43,869 nucleotides of DNA from assembly GCA_014360465.1 (NCBI GenBank), contig JACIXQ010000011.1, positions 1-43,869 of the forward strand, in the 5' to 3' direction. This document shows, piece by piece, positions 16,123-24,323 of this stretch. Under the pieces are notes generated by a model. That model made no database searches. It was given only the letters and a program-made list of their open reading frames with translations, and was not told where the DNA came from. The stretch comes from a bacterium. Its GTDB lineage: Bacteria > Armatimonadota > JACIXR01. Numbering within the stretch: position 1 is the stretch's first letter; each line of letters starts with the position of its first letter. Position numbers and translations under genes: made by a program.

Positions 16123-16151
16123 ATTATGCTATCTCTATATGATTTATTCAA
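16123..16151 (-). promoter_or_regulatory. Possible internal promoter before the zinc-ribbon gene
   Basis: On the minus strand TTGAAT (16146-16151) is followed after 17 bases by CATAAT (16123-16128). It lies in the only sizeable gap between UPF0280 and the zinc-ribbon gene and may give extra transcription of the dxs end of the operon. Confidence 0.4.
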
Positions 16152-16152
16152 G

Positions 16153-16887
16153 TCAGGTAGAAATAGGCACTAAGTTAACCTTACCCCACATAACCAATTT
16201 GTCTCCCTTTATCACCACTACACCACTTAAACCCTCTATCTCTTGAGCTTTTTTAATAGCCTTCTCTAGGGGTGTATTTTTTCTCACCTGATTGGCGATA
16301 GCCGTCGCAGAAGCATCGGCAAGGGCTGCCGATGGAGCTATCACCGCCACCGCATCAGCCTCCCCGAAACTAAAAGATGGACCCACTGTTCCCGAAGATG
16401 TGCATATGCCGAGTGGAGTCTCTTCTGGTTGTACAAGAATTCCCACTCCTTGGGAAAAAGGTGAACTTTCCCCAGCATATATACCTACAACACGGGGTTT
16501 TTTACAATATAAAAATATATCACCTCCGTTTTCTACTATAACTTCGCTGGAGTATTTCATAAGTTCCTTACCCACGAGCTCCGCAATTGCTCCTGCAACG
16601 GCAGCCATAGGTCCCACTCCCGCCAAGATGGAAGCACCAGCCATAACTTTCACTATTTCTGGAGCATCTTCCCTCACAAAATAAGGTTCGAAAGAATGGA
16701 GAAAAGCGGGGTCGCTTTCTATATAATCCTCCAATTGACGCCGTAGCTCCTTGGTTCTCTTTTCCGCTATACCCCTGCAATCTTTTTCTGTCCTTATCAA
16801 TAAATCCGTTTGCTTTATCTTTACCCTGTAACTTATCAGCGAATCATCCTTTATTAAGTCGCGGTAAAAGGGAGTTTGATACTTCAT
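16153..16887 (-). CDS. UPF0280 family protein (ApbE-like fold)
   Basis: The 244-residue product matches UPF0280, distantly related to the ApbE flavin transferase fold. Signature stretches are GASILAGVGPMAAVAGAIAE (about 84-103), VIVENGGDIFLY, and GTVGPSFSFGEADAVAV. The Gly-rich VGPMAAVAGA loop and the Asn-Gly-Gly-Asp segment correspond to nucleotide and metal-binding positions of ApbE, but no biochemical role is established for the family to my knowledge. Its ATG 16887 lies in the stop of the MEMO gene (ATGA overlap), so the two are made together. Confidence 0.85.
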   Translation of the reverse strand: MKYQTPFYRDLIKDDSLISYRVKIKQTDLLIRTEKDCRGIAEKRTKELRRQLEDYIESDPAFLHSFEPYFVREDAPEIVKVMAGASILAGVGPMAAVAGAIAELVGKELMKYSSEVIVENGGDIFLYCKKPRVVGIYAGESSPFSQGVGILVQPEETPLGICTSSGTVGPSFSFGEADAVAVIAPSAALADASATAIANQVRKNTPLEKAIKKAQEIEGLSGVVVIKGDKLVMWGKVNLVPIST

Positions 16888-17726
16888 TTAACGATGCCCA
16901 TAGAGCAATAACCGACAACTTCCATCATATCTCCGGTTATATCCCCCGAAGTGTAATACTGGTAAAGTATACCCTCCCGCCCGCCAAATTCCCTCGCGAA
17001 TACTATGGCGGCTGCCACGCCTGCGGGACCGCACATTGATATTCTATACTTACCTATAGTTAAGAAGAGCCTGGTTTCATCCATATTCTTGATACAATCT
17101 ATAATCATTCCATCCTTTTGATTGGCCATAGCCTTTGGCTCATAATGGGTGAGGTCGGTGCTTGCTATGACGATAGCTCTCTGACCCGCCAAGACCTTTG
17201 CCAGTGTTTGCCCAATATGTATCGCTACAGGAAGTGTCTGATTATATACTATTATAGGGACGAAGGTAAATTTGTTGCCGAAGATGTATTGCAGGAATGG
17301 TAACTGTACTTCAATAGAGTGCTCAAGTAGATGAGCTGCAGGGTCACTTCTAATAACATCGCTCTGTGCTAATATCTCTTTTGCCAGCTCTTCGTCTATT
17401 TTCACATTTCCCAGCGGGGTCTGCCATTCCCCCTTCGGATACAACGCAACTTCCTCACCCAAGGCACGATGATTTGGACCTATAATAACTATCCGCTCGG
17501 GCATCCCGTCCATAGCTAAAGCGTAATAAGCATGAGCAGCTGCTTGCCCAGAATAGATAAAACCAGCGTGGGGGCTTACTAATGCCAAAATCCTCCCCTC
17601 TCCGGAGCCGACCTCGGGCAACTTACCCGGACCTAACTTGCCCTTGAAGCAGGACTCTATTTCTTCTATTAGTCTATCTTTATATCTTTCATAGAAATAT
17701 CCGGCTACAGCAGGCTTACGAATCAT
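16884..17726 (-). CDS. MEMO1 family protein (AmmeMemoRadiSam system protein B)
   Basis: MEMO proteins share the fold of class III ring-cleaving dioxygenases; in bacteria they belong to the AmmeMemoRadiSam system. The product shows RKPAVAGYFYE at the start, VSPHAGFIYSGQAAAHAY near 52, IIGPNHRA near 80, and STDLTHYEP near 190. The His residues of SPHAG, GPNH and THYEP would line the metal-like site. The radical SAM and AMMECR1 partners are absent from this window. I choose ATG 17726 because GGAAGG ends 7 bases before it; an ATG two codons upstream is too close to the site. Confidence 0.85.
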   Translation of the reverse strand: MIRKPAVAGYFYERYKDRLIEEIESCFKGKLGPGKLPEVGSGEGRILALVSPHAGFIYSGQAAAHAYYALAMDGMPERIVIIGPNHRALGEEVALYPKGEWQTPLGNVKIDEELAKEILAQSDVIRSDPAAHLLEHSIEVQLPFLQYIFGNKFTFVPIIVYNQTLPVAIHIGQTLAKVLAGQRAIVIASTDLTHYEPKAMANQKDGMIIDCIKNMDETRLFLTIGKYRISMCGPAGVAAAIVFAREFGGREGILYQYYTSGDITGDMMEVVGYCSMGIVK

Positions 17727-17791
17727 CTTCATCCCTTCCTTTTCATATTTTTATTTTTATAAAATCTGAAAAGTATAGCGATTACCAAAAA

Positions 17792-18544
17792 CTACTGGGA
17801 TGAAGACTCCTTCTTCTCCTTCACTTTGAAAAGCCCGCTGAGCGGACCTTCTATATCAATCCATTCGTTATCCTCTTTAGTACAAACTACCATCTTACTA
17901 CAATGCATCGTCTGTCCTTTATCGTCCTTTAAAGTAACATCTCCTTCAAGAATGATTTTATCTTCTTTCTCCAACCATGTCACTTTTTTAGCAGTGAGTT
18001 CCTTATCCTCCTGCGTAACAACAACTTTGTCCTCTAGGTAAGCGATTTTTTCCTTATAATTATACCTCAGCTTCTCACATTTCAAGGTTGTTTTATCCTT
18101 CCAATATCTTTTTAACCCTTTTTCTTCCTCTTTTGGCTTTTCTGCACCAGTTTTCTCTTCTTTAGGCTTGCGAACATTTACAATCGTAACACCGCCCTCT
18201 AACACAGCCATTTTCTCCTTCAAATCAACATTTATAGAAGAGGCTGTTATCTCGTTTTCCTCGTCCACGAATTTGATGTTCCCGGTGGCAGTGGCCTGGT
18301 CTGTCTCCTCGTTGTATATTATCTCATCCGCTACCAGTCTTGCTTTTTCCTTCACATCTGTGAGCTCTCCTTTGCTGAAAGTATAAGTCTTGCTCTTATA
18401 ATCGTACCTCGCTTTTTCAAAATGGAACTCTATTTCCCTTTCCTCCTTTGCCTCCTCTTTAGCGGGATTTTCTTGAGTGGCGCTCACAAGAGGGAAAATA
18501 ACGAAGAACAATAATCCAATTACAAAAGATAGCTTCCTCATCAT
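17792..18544 (-). CDS. LptA/OstA-like periplasmic protein
   Basis: The 250-residue product has a signal peptide (LSFVIGLLFFVIFPLVSA), a Lys/Glu-rich linker, and two beta-rich blocks of the OstA/LptA type: about 48-125 (TYTFSKGELTDVKEKARLVA, ATATGNIKFVDEENEITA) and about 148-240 (TLKCEKLRYNYKEKIAYLED, EGDVTLKDDKGQTMHCS). In such proteins beta-jellyroll repeats form a bridge carrying lipopolysaccharide across the periplasm. A charged insert separates the blocks. It overlaps the LptC-like gene by 4 bases, which supports the role, though classical LptA is shorter. It may also be part of an LptD-like system. Confidence 0.65.
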   Translation of the reverse strand: MMRKLSFVIGLLFFVIFPLVSATQENPAKEEAKEEREIEFHFEKARYDYKSKTYTFSKGELTDVKEKARLVADEIIYNEETDQATATGNIKFVDEENEITASSINVDLKEKMAVLEGGVTIVNVRKPKEEKTGAEKPKEEEKGLKRYWKDKTTLKCEKLRYNYKEKIAYLEDKVVVTQEDKELTAKKVTWLEKEDKIILEGDVTLKDDKGQTMHCSKMVVCTKEDNEWIDIEGPLSGLFKVKEKKESSSQ

Positions 18545-19080
18545 AGTTTTAATCCAACTTTCGCCCTTAAAGCACCATTTTGAACAATTAAATAGGATTC
18601 TCTCAAATTCAATTCAATATATTTTCCCCAGAATGAAACCTTCTTCCCAGTGAAACGGGCTCCCTTCTCACAAACTATCCGTCCCTTATCACCATCCCAG
18701 AGCAAAACCGGTGCTTTCGCCTGCAAATCTTTCTGCCAGATTTTCACATCCTCCAGTTGCAAAACCTTTGTCAGATTGTCATAGGTAGCCTTTTCTGCTT
18801 CAAAGTACAGCTTTCCTCGTTCCCACTCATAGAAAACCCCATTTCTTATCCCAAATAAGAAGGTAAAACGCTCATCAGAACTTTTCTCCGTTCTCTCCGC
18901 TTCTAATTCCCACTGCAATTTGCCATTATAGCGACCTATTATATGGGTTTTGTTAAGAAGCAGACGGAAGGTGATAGCCTGGGGGCTTTGAAGCTTCGTT
19001 TCCTTACGGGTAAGGAAAAATGAAATCCCGCCCAAGAAAAGCACGAGTAGAACGATAAGAAATAATGTTGATATCCTCAC
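18541..19080 (-). CDS. lptC: LptC-like membrane-anchored protein
   Basis: LptC anchors the periplasmic lipopolysaccharide bridge to the inner-membrane LptBFG transporter. The product has one N-terminal membrane span (TLFLIVLLVLFLGGISFF) and a beta-jellyroll-like body with GKLQWELEAERTE, LYFEAEKATYDNLTKVLQLE and VSFWGKYIELNLRE, as in the LptC/YrbK family. I start at GTG 19080, giving 179 residues. Upstream in-frame ATGs at 19089 and 19119 fall in or before the -10 box of the promoter and have no Shine-Dalgarno. Transcription should start within a base or two of the GTG, so the mRNA is probably leaderless. Presence of LptC/LptA-like genes implies an outer membrane. Confidence 0.65.
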   Translation of the reverse strand: MRISTLFLIVLLVLFLGGISFFLTRKETKLQSPQAITFRLLLNKTHIIGRYNGKLQWELEAERTEKSSDERFTFLFGIRNGVFYEWERGKLYFEAEKATYDNLTKVLQLEDVKIWQKDLQAKAPVLLWDGDKGRIVCEKGARFTGKKVSFWGKYIELNLRESYLIVQNGALRAKVGLKL

Positions 19081-19087
19081 ACTATTC

Positions 19088-19116
19088 ATTATAATAGGAA
19101 GAAACAAACCTATCAA
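19088..19116 (-). promoter_or_regulatory. Promoter of the lptC-to-dxs operon
   Basis: On the minus strand TTGATA (19111-19116), exactly 17 bases, then a perfect TATAAT (19088-19093). The predicted start at about 19080-19082 coincides with the GTG of the LptC-like gene. The next gene on the plus strand begins only 22 bases away. Confidence 0.6.
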
Positions 19117-19138
19117 CATTTAAAAGGAGGACTGAAAA

Positions 19139-20275
19139 ATGGGCTTGGTTGACCTTCGTGGACAGGCAAAAAGAAGAACCCCTGAGGAGTTGTTAGAACA
19201 TCTGAAGAATTTTCATCTTGAACTGAAGTTCTCCGCAGGGGTTTGGTTTTTCTCACCTTCTGGTAGTAGGTTTCACGATAGATACACCCCTCCGATGTCT
19301 TTGGAGGAAATCTTCGAGAAAGCACAAAAGCTTATGAAATATGGGCTTTCGGCTCTGGAGGCACACTACCCTAATGAAATCGGCGAGGAAAACCTCCACC
19401 TCTGGAAAAAATTTCTTAAGGATAGTGGAATGAAACTCGTCGGTATCGCAGCTAACATATTCTATGAGAGCCAGTTCAAGTTCGGTGCCCTATCTTCCCC
19501 TATTCCCCAGGTTAGGAAGGTAGCAATTGAAAGGCTTAAGCGGACATTGGAATTAGTCAAGGAATTGGATAGCGATTTCGCAATCGTTTGGCCTGGCATA
19601 GACGGCTACGAGAACAGTTTCGGTATAGATTTTCAGGCTATGCGAGCCAGGTTTGCAGAGGGAATCGCTGAAGCGATGGATGCTGTGCCAGGTATAAGAG
19701 TAGCTTTTGAGCCAAAACCCTATGAACCGAGGGGAAAAATAATCTACGGCACCACCAGTGAAGGCATCCTCCTCGCTCTTAAGGTGGAAAGCCTGCTTCA
19801 AGCTCCTGAAAACAAGCAATTGCTGGGCGAGGGGCATTCCCTTGTAGCTCTAAACCCAGAGATGGGTCATATTCTTATGGGTTATGAGGACCCACCTTAT
19901 GCTTATAGCTTGGCGATGGAATACGGGAAGCTCGCCCACACACATTGGAACAGCCAGCCATTGGGCAACTACGACCAGGACCTCAATATCGGCGTTGTCT
20001 CGCCAGAGCTTGCTGAGGCAACCCTTTATGTGCTGAAAATGCACGGCTATCAGGGCTATTTCGGAATAGATATCAACCCCGAGAGAATGCCAGTTGAAAG
20101 AGCGCTTCTGAATTGTATGGACGCCCTAAAGGCTATGAACGACCGAATAGAATCACTGGACCACGAAAAGATAATATATTACACCCTCAATCCTGATAAA
20201 TCTGAGGGTTTGCTGGAGGCATTATTGATAAGAGCACGTGCTCCCCACCCCGAGAAACTTTCCCCCTTAGATTAG
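19139..20275 (+). CDS. Xylose isomerase-like TIM-barrel protein (class I related) with altered metal site
   Basis: The 378-residue product follows the class I xylose isomerase pattern: the catalytic-His loop SRFHDRY (His46), IVWPG near 151, FEPKPYEPRG with Glu191 and Lys193, NPEMGH with Glu241 and His244, then NYDQDLNIG with Asp279 and Asp281, and GIDINPER with Asp311. In xylose isomerase the strand between NPE-x-GH and DQD reads HIDLN, its Asp being a metal ligand; here it reads HTHWN, with His269 at that place. The enzyme therefore probably isomerises a sugar, but substrate or metal may differ. ATG 19139 follows AAAGGAGG by 8 bases. It converges on a sugar epimerase gene with a 9-base overlap. 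Confidence 0.75.
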   Translation: MGLVDLRGQAKRRTPEELLEHLKNFHLELKFSAGVWFFSPSGSRFHDRYTPPMSLEEIFEKAQKLMKYGLSALEAHYPNEIGEENLHLWKKFLKDSGMKLVGIAANIFYESQFKFGALSSPIPQVRKVAIERLKRTLELVKELDSDFAIVWPGIDGYENSFGIDFQAMRARFAEGIAEAMDAVPGIRVAFEPKPYEPRGKIIYGTTSEGILLALKVESLLQAPENKQLLGEGHSLVALNPEMGHILMGYEDPPYAYSLAMEYGKLAHTHWNSQPLGNYDQDLNIGVVSPELAEATLYVLKMHGYQGYFGIDINPERMPVERALLNCMDALKAMNDRIESLDHEKIIYYTLNPDKSEGLLEALLIRARAPHPEKLSPLD

Positions 20276-21070
20276 CAAACCTTTAGCTCTTTCAATTGCC
20301 TCCTTGCAAACTTCCAGTGGAGGACGTGCCTGATGTTGGGGGTTGAATATCTCTATTGAAAACCAGCCCTCATAACCTACCTGCTTGAGGTTCTCAAGTA
20401 GCTCCCGGAGCGGAGCAACTCCTTCGCCGGGCAGAAGGCGGTCTGCATCTGTGAGGCTATCCAATGGTCTATCTGCTGGGATATCGTTGAAGTGCACAAG
20501 CGCTATTCCCGTCCCTGGGATGGATAACAAATCGGCAGGTTTCCCTCCTCCCTTTAAGAGATGGAAGACATCAACAACTACTCCGCCGTTCTCACAACCA
20601 GCTTCTTTCACTATCTCCCAGGCTGAAACAGGGTTATTTATCCCCTTTCTCATACCGAGGAACTCTAAGCCCATTATCAACCCCCACTCCTTTCCCATAT
20701 TGCACAATTCCTTGTAATCATTAACACTGTTCTCCAAAGGCGCCTCGGCTTCCCAAGCAACTGGGCAGATAACTACGGTTTTATTTATTCCCAAGTCCTT
20801 GCACATTCTACCAATTCTTTCAACTTCAGCCTTAACTTGCGTTTTATCTTCCACAAGATGCCACCCACCAAGAGCACATATCTCGGGCACTTCCAATTTC
20901 AATTCTTTAAGAAGAGCGGCAAGGATTTCCAATTTCCCCCCAGCATTGCAATATTCATCAACATCGGAAACCCATAAACCAACCCCTTCAAATCCCGCTT
21001 CAGCTATCGCTTTCAATCTCTCCTCCAAAGGGTCCTTCCTCAAGCTTACAAGATTCATAGACAGCTTCAT
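20267..21070 (-). CDS. Sugar phosphate isomerase/epimerase family protein
   Basis: The 267-residue product is an AP-endonuclease-2-type TIM barrel. MKLSMNLVSLRKD opens the barrel, with AGFEGVGLWVSDV near 26; GLEFLGMR near 136 brings a metal-binding Glu, VVVDVFHLLKGGG near 168 an Asp and His, VHFNDIPADRP near 196 a His and Asp, and WFSIEIFNP near 241 the second Glu. These are the four usual metal ligands for keto-sugar epimerases and isomerases. The substrate cannot be told. It follows the DapA-family gene on the same strand with its own AAAGGAGG site, 8 bases upstream. Confidence 0.82.
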   Translation of the reverse strand: MKLSMNLVSLRKDPLEERLKAIAEAGFEGVGLWVSDVDEYCNAGGKLEILAALLKELKLEVPEICALGGWHLVEDKTQVKAEVERIGRMCKDLGINKTVVICPVAWEAEAPLENSVNDYKELCNMGKEWGLIMGLEFLGMRKGINNPVSAWEIVKEAGCENGGVVVDVFHLLKGGGKPADLLSIPGTGIALVHFNDIPADRPLDSLTDADRLLPGEGVAPLRELLENLKQVGYEGWFSIEIFNPQHQARPPLEVCKEAIERAKGLLI

Positions 21071-21106
21071 TTTTATCGCCTCCTTTTGTTTTCTCTATTT
21101 TTAATG

Positions 21107-21134
21107 TTATTACATTTATTCTCCTTGCAGTCAA
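21107..21134 (-). promoter_or_regulatory. Possible promoter of the sugar isomerase/epimerase gene
   Basis: On the minus strand TTGACT (21129-21134) overlaps the stop of the aldolase gene, followed after 16 bases by TAATAA (21107-21112). The gene could therefore be transcribed both alone and with the aldolase. Confidence 0.4.
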
Positions 21135-22066
21135 TACGATATCTTCAACTCCACATAGGGAACCTTCCTCATAACCTCAAGTATAACAGCCTTCTCGTCC
21201 TCGCTGGGTGGTAGCAATGGAGGTCTCGGTAACCCCGCATCAATACCTGATGAAACAGAGAAGGCAAATTTCAACAGAGGAATCGGATTCTTCCTATCAT
21301 TCTGGGTTAAAGACCTAATGAACGGATATATCTTATGATGTAAGTCTGTGGCTTTTTTCACATCTCCAGAAAGGAAGCTATTTATCATTTCCCTAATCGC
21401 TTTCCCGACTACCTGCGCTGTCCCACTAACACCCCCCACCCCACCCTGGGCAAGTATTTGAATTATCATGCTATCATCTCCCGAATAAACAGCCAACTTA
21501 TCCTCACAGGCTATTATATATCTCGTGCTTTGTAGTGGATTTATCTCGGCTTCTTCTTTTATCGCCACAATGCTACTCTCATCTTTTAGCCTTTCCACCG
21601 TTTTAGGTTCTATATTTGCCCCGGAAAACAAGGGAATATTGTAAAGCATAATGGGAATGTTGGTTGCTGAAGCAATTTTCCGATAATGGTTCTCAATCTC
21701 CTTCTGGGTTGGTTTGCAGTAATAAGGTGCAACTATCATCGCCATATCATATCCCAGCTCCTCAGCCGCCCTCGTCAATTCTATGGTTTCTTTCGTGGAA
21801 ACTGCGCCAGTTCCAGCGATAAGGGGTACCCTACTCTTAACTACCTCTTTGATCGCCTTGAAAAGGTTAACACGTTCCGCGAAATTCATAGAGAAAAATT
21901 CCCCCGTGGTTCCTCCCACTATCAGTGAATCGCAGAGTTTTTCCTCAATGATATACTCAGCTATTTCCTGCGATTTTATAGGGTCAAGTTCACCGTCCTG
22001 CTTAAAAGCTGTAAGCATAGGGACAAGTAACCTGCCAAATCTATTAACAACTTCTTCTTTATCCAT
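21131..22066 (-). CDS. DapA/N-acetylneuraminate lyase family aldolase
   Basis: This class I aldolase family condenses or splits pyruvate adducts through a Lys Schiff base. The 311-residue product has GGTTGEFFSMNFAER (51-65), the Tyr142 of LYNIP, and the Schiff-base Lys170 of IVAIKEEAE. In true dihydrodipicolinate synthase the loop after YNIP contains an Arg (SRTG) that binds the aspartate semialdehyde; here it reads LFSG, Phe147 in place of Arg. With sugar enzymes all around, a 2-keto-3-deoxy acid or another sugar-acid aldolase is more likely than lysine synthesis. ATG 22066 follows GAGGAGG by 8 bases. Confidence 0.82.
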   Translation of the reverse strand: MDKEEVVNRFGRLLVPMLTAFKQDGELDPIKSQEIAEYIIEEKLCDSLIVGGTTGEFFSMNFAERVNLFKAIKEVVKSRVPLIAGTGAVSTKETIELTRAAEELGYDMAMIVAPYYCKPTQKEIENHYRKIASATNIPIMLYNIPLFSGANIEPKTVERLKDESSIVAIKEEAEINPLQSTRYIIACEDKLAVYSGDDSMIIQILAQGGVGGVSGTAQVVGKAIREMINSFLSGDVKKATDLHHKIYPFIRSLTQNDRKNPIPLLKFAFSVSSGIDAGLPRPPLLPPSEDEKAVILEVMRKVPYVELKISY

Positions 22067-22099
22067 TTAAACACCTCCTCTATAATATATTTTAAGTAA

Positions 22100-22128
22100 A
22101 GTATAAACCGAACGATTCATTTGTTAAA
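22100..22128 (-). promoter_or_regulatory. Possible promoter of the aldolase gene
   Basis: On the minus strand TTTAAC (22123-22128), 17 bases, then TATACT (22100-22105). It shares the short interval with the start of the divergent glycosidase gene. Confidence 0.35.
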
Positions 22129-22138
22129 CTTTTAGAGA

Positions 22139-24262
22139 ATGAAGAATGCTATTATATTCTTCTTCTATCTAATTTTGATAAATTTATCCTCCGTCCTATC
22201 CACGGAAGCACTTCGCTTGTATATCACCCACCAATACGACTGGGCAAACAAAAAAGGCTTCCATCTTTATCTTCAAAGTACTTCGGAGGATGGTTCACCT
22301 TGCAAGCTGGAAAACCTCTACCTGATATTCGGATTTGGCGATGGTATTAATTGGCAAGTCCTTTCTGCCCATCCAAGATGGGAACTCGGCAAAGATTACC
22401 TTGTTGAGGCTTCAATAGGAAACAGAAAAGGCGAGCTTCGCCTGAACAGCGCGATAATAGGCGTTAGAGAAAGCGACTTTCTTCCCGCTGATGAACCTTT
22501 AACGGTTAACTATATGCCCACCTGGGCTAAAGGACCGAGCGATTTTATCATTTATTTGAAAGAAATAAAAATCAGCACTTCCAAAGGGTTTGAAAAAGAA
22601 TTCCATTTTCCCGAGCTACCTATTCCCCTTTTCATATTTGAACCGCAAAATCCGAAAACAATTGACTGGTATCCGGAACAAAACTTTGCTTTAAAAATAA
22701 CAGCGAAATTTCGTCTTTTTCCTTATCCTAAATTGGAAGAAATCTCGCCCCTAATAGACCGCTATGGGCAATGCAAATATGCTGATTGGGATGGGAAAAT
22801 AAAAAGCGATGTGGAGCTCAAGAAATCCCTTGAAGAGGAAAAGCGAATCCTTAGTTCTCTAAAAGAACCAGAGGGATACGACCGCTTTGGTGGGTTTAAA
22901 TTGGCAAACTGGAGGGAAAAGCCAACAGGTTTCTTCCGGGTTCTACAAAAGAATGGCTTCTGGTGGCTGATATCCCCTGAAGGTAATCCTTGCTTTTATT
23001 TAGGGCTATGCGGAGTTCCAGCAATAAATTGGGATATGACCCCTGTAACTGGAAGGGAATTCATATTTGAATGGCTTCCTCCAAAGGATAGCCCCTTTTC
23101 CTCTGCCTGGAGCAAGGGAATAAGGGGAGACCCTCAAAACGAATATTTCTCTTTCCATACTGCCAATATGATACGCAAATATGGAGATGGATGGCGAGAA
23201 ACTGCCCTGAAGTTGACAAGATACCGCCTCAAGATTTGGGGCTTCACAGGAGCGGGAAAATGGGGAGAAATGGAAAACCTACCTTACCTTCCCGTCCTTT
23301 ACCGTTGGGATGTTCCCAACTTAGTTCGTCATCCTGACATATTTGACCCGGAAATCAGAACCAAGTTTAGGGAATCGCTAAAAAGGCAGATAGAACCAAA
23401 AAGGAACGACCCATTCGTGGTCGGTTGGTCTCTTGGCAATGAATATAGCGAGATAATCAATAAGGAGGAGATAAAAGAAATTCTAACAAGACCAGAAAAC
23501 ACCCCTCTTAAAAAGGCTTTGATAGAGTTCATTTTGAAAAGTTCCTATGAGGGTGATTGGAGACTGCTTGCGAGTAGATGGCAGATAAATATTGAGAAAA
23601 AGGAAGCCCTCTATAAGTCAAAACCAAATCCTCCAGAAGAGGATATCGAGAGGATGCGGCGATTTTATGCCGAGAAATATTACCAGTTCATCTATGAAAC
23701 CATCAAGGAGATAGACCCAAATCACCTCTATTTTGGCTTCTGGATAACTCCTGGCTGGTGGGAGAACGAGGAAGATTGGAAGATCTGTGCAAAGTATTGC
23801 GATGTTATTGGTTACGACCTTTATTCCTATGAATTTATGGATAAGCGATTGAGAAAACTCGTTGAAAAAACCAATAAACCTATTCTCTGTGGCGAGTTTT
23901 CCTTCCCACCTTTTTACGAGGGAAAAAGAGGCTTTGGAATCTGGGAAGGAGGGATTCCGGGTGGAGTGAAGGCAGACGACGATGCCCAGGCGGGTGAACT
24001 CTACAAAAAGTGGATTAAAGAAGCTTCCCAAAATCCCTTCTGCGTTGGAGTGAGCTGGTTCATCTATCGCGACCAACATATCACGGGTATCGGAGGAGAA
24101 ATGCAAGGTTCCCTTCTTGTTATAGGCGAGCACTACGCATTCGGCTTAGTTGATATAGGAGACCGTCCGAAGTGGGAGTTGGTGAAAAGGGTTAGAGACG
24201 CAAATCTATCAGCGGTAAAATTGAGGCTTGAGGCAAACGCACAGAAGAAACCATATAAATGA
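22139..24262 (+). CDS. Large secreted clan GH-A glycosidase (agarase/GH50-like)
   Basis: The 707-residue product starts with a signal peptide (NAIIFFFYLILINLSSVLS). Residues about 25-200 look like a beta-sandwich carbohydrate-binding region. After a helical linker, a barrel begins at about 260 with GFFRVLQKNGFWWLISPEGN, a feature I associate with GH50 agarases and relatives. VVGWSLGNEYSE places the acid/base at Glu435; ILCGEFSFPP places the nucleophile at Glu586. A helical insert (about 440-510) lies between them. Substrate is unknown. The ATG at 22139 has only a weak AGAGA before it. It diverges from the aldolase and precedes an oxidoreductase with its own promoter. Confidence 0.72.
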   Translation: MKNAIIFFFYLILINLSSVLSTEALRLYITHQYDWANKKGFHLYLQSTSEDGSPCKLENLYLIFGFGDGINWQVLSAHPRWELGKDYLVEASIGNRKGELRLNSAIIGVRESDFLPADEPLTVNYMPTWAKGPSDFIIYLKEIKISTSKGFEKEFHFPELPIPLFIFEPQNPKTIDWYPEQNFALKITAKFRLFPYPKLEEISPLIDRYGQCKYADWDGKIKSDVELKKSLEEEKRILSSLKEPEGYDRFGGFKLANWREKPTGFFRVLQKNGFWWLISPEGNPCFYLGLCGVPAINWDMTPVTGREFIFEWLPPKDSPFSSAWSKGIRGDPQNEYFSFHTANMIRKYGDGWRETALKLTRYRLKIWGFTGAGKWGEMENLPYLPVLYRWDVPNLVRHPDIFDPEIRTKFRESLKRQIEPKRNDPFVVGWSLGNEYSEIINKEEIKEILTRPENTPLKKALIEFILKSSYEGDWRLLASRWQINIEKKEALYKSKPNPPEEDIERMRRFYAEKYYQFIYETIKEIDPNHLYFGFWITPGWWENEEDWKICAKYCDVIGYDLYSYEFMDKRLRKLVEKTNKPILCGEFSFPPFYEGKRGFGIWEGGIPGGVKADDDAQAGELYKKWIKEASQNPFCVGVSWFIYRDQHITGIGGEMQGSLLVIGEHYAFGLVDIGDRPKWELVKRVRDANLSAVKLRLEANAQKKPYK

Positions 24263-24287
24263 CAAAATTATTAACTGATTTTATAAT
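24259..24287 (+). promoter_or_regulatory. Promoter of the Gfo/Idh/MocA oxidoreductase gene
   Basis: ATGACA (24259-24264) overlaps the stop of the glycosidase gene; a 17-base spacer leads to a perfect TATAAT (24282-24287). The predicted start near 24294 lies 30 bases before the ATG. Confidence 0.5.
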
Positions 24288-24323
24288 TTTTAAAACTTGG
24301 AACGAAAGGAGGTCTGTTTTAAT

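Noticed and set aside
23618-24133. A 171-codon open frame on the minus strand inside the large glycosidase
   Set aside because: Antisense to the conserved barrel with both catalytic Glu residues; no ribosome site or domain.
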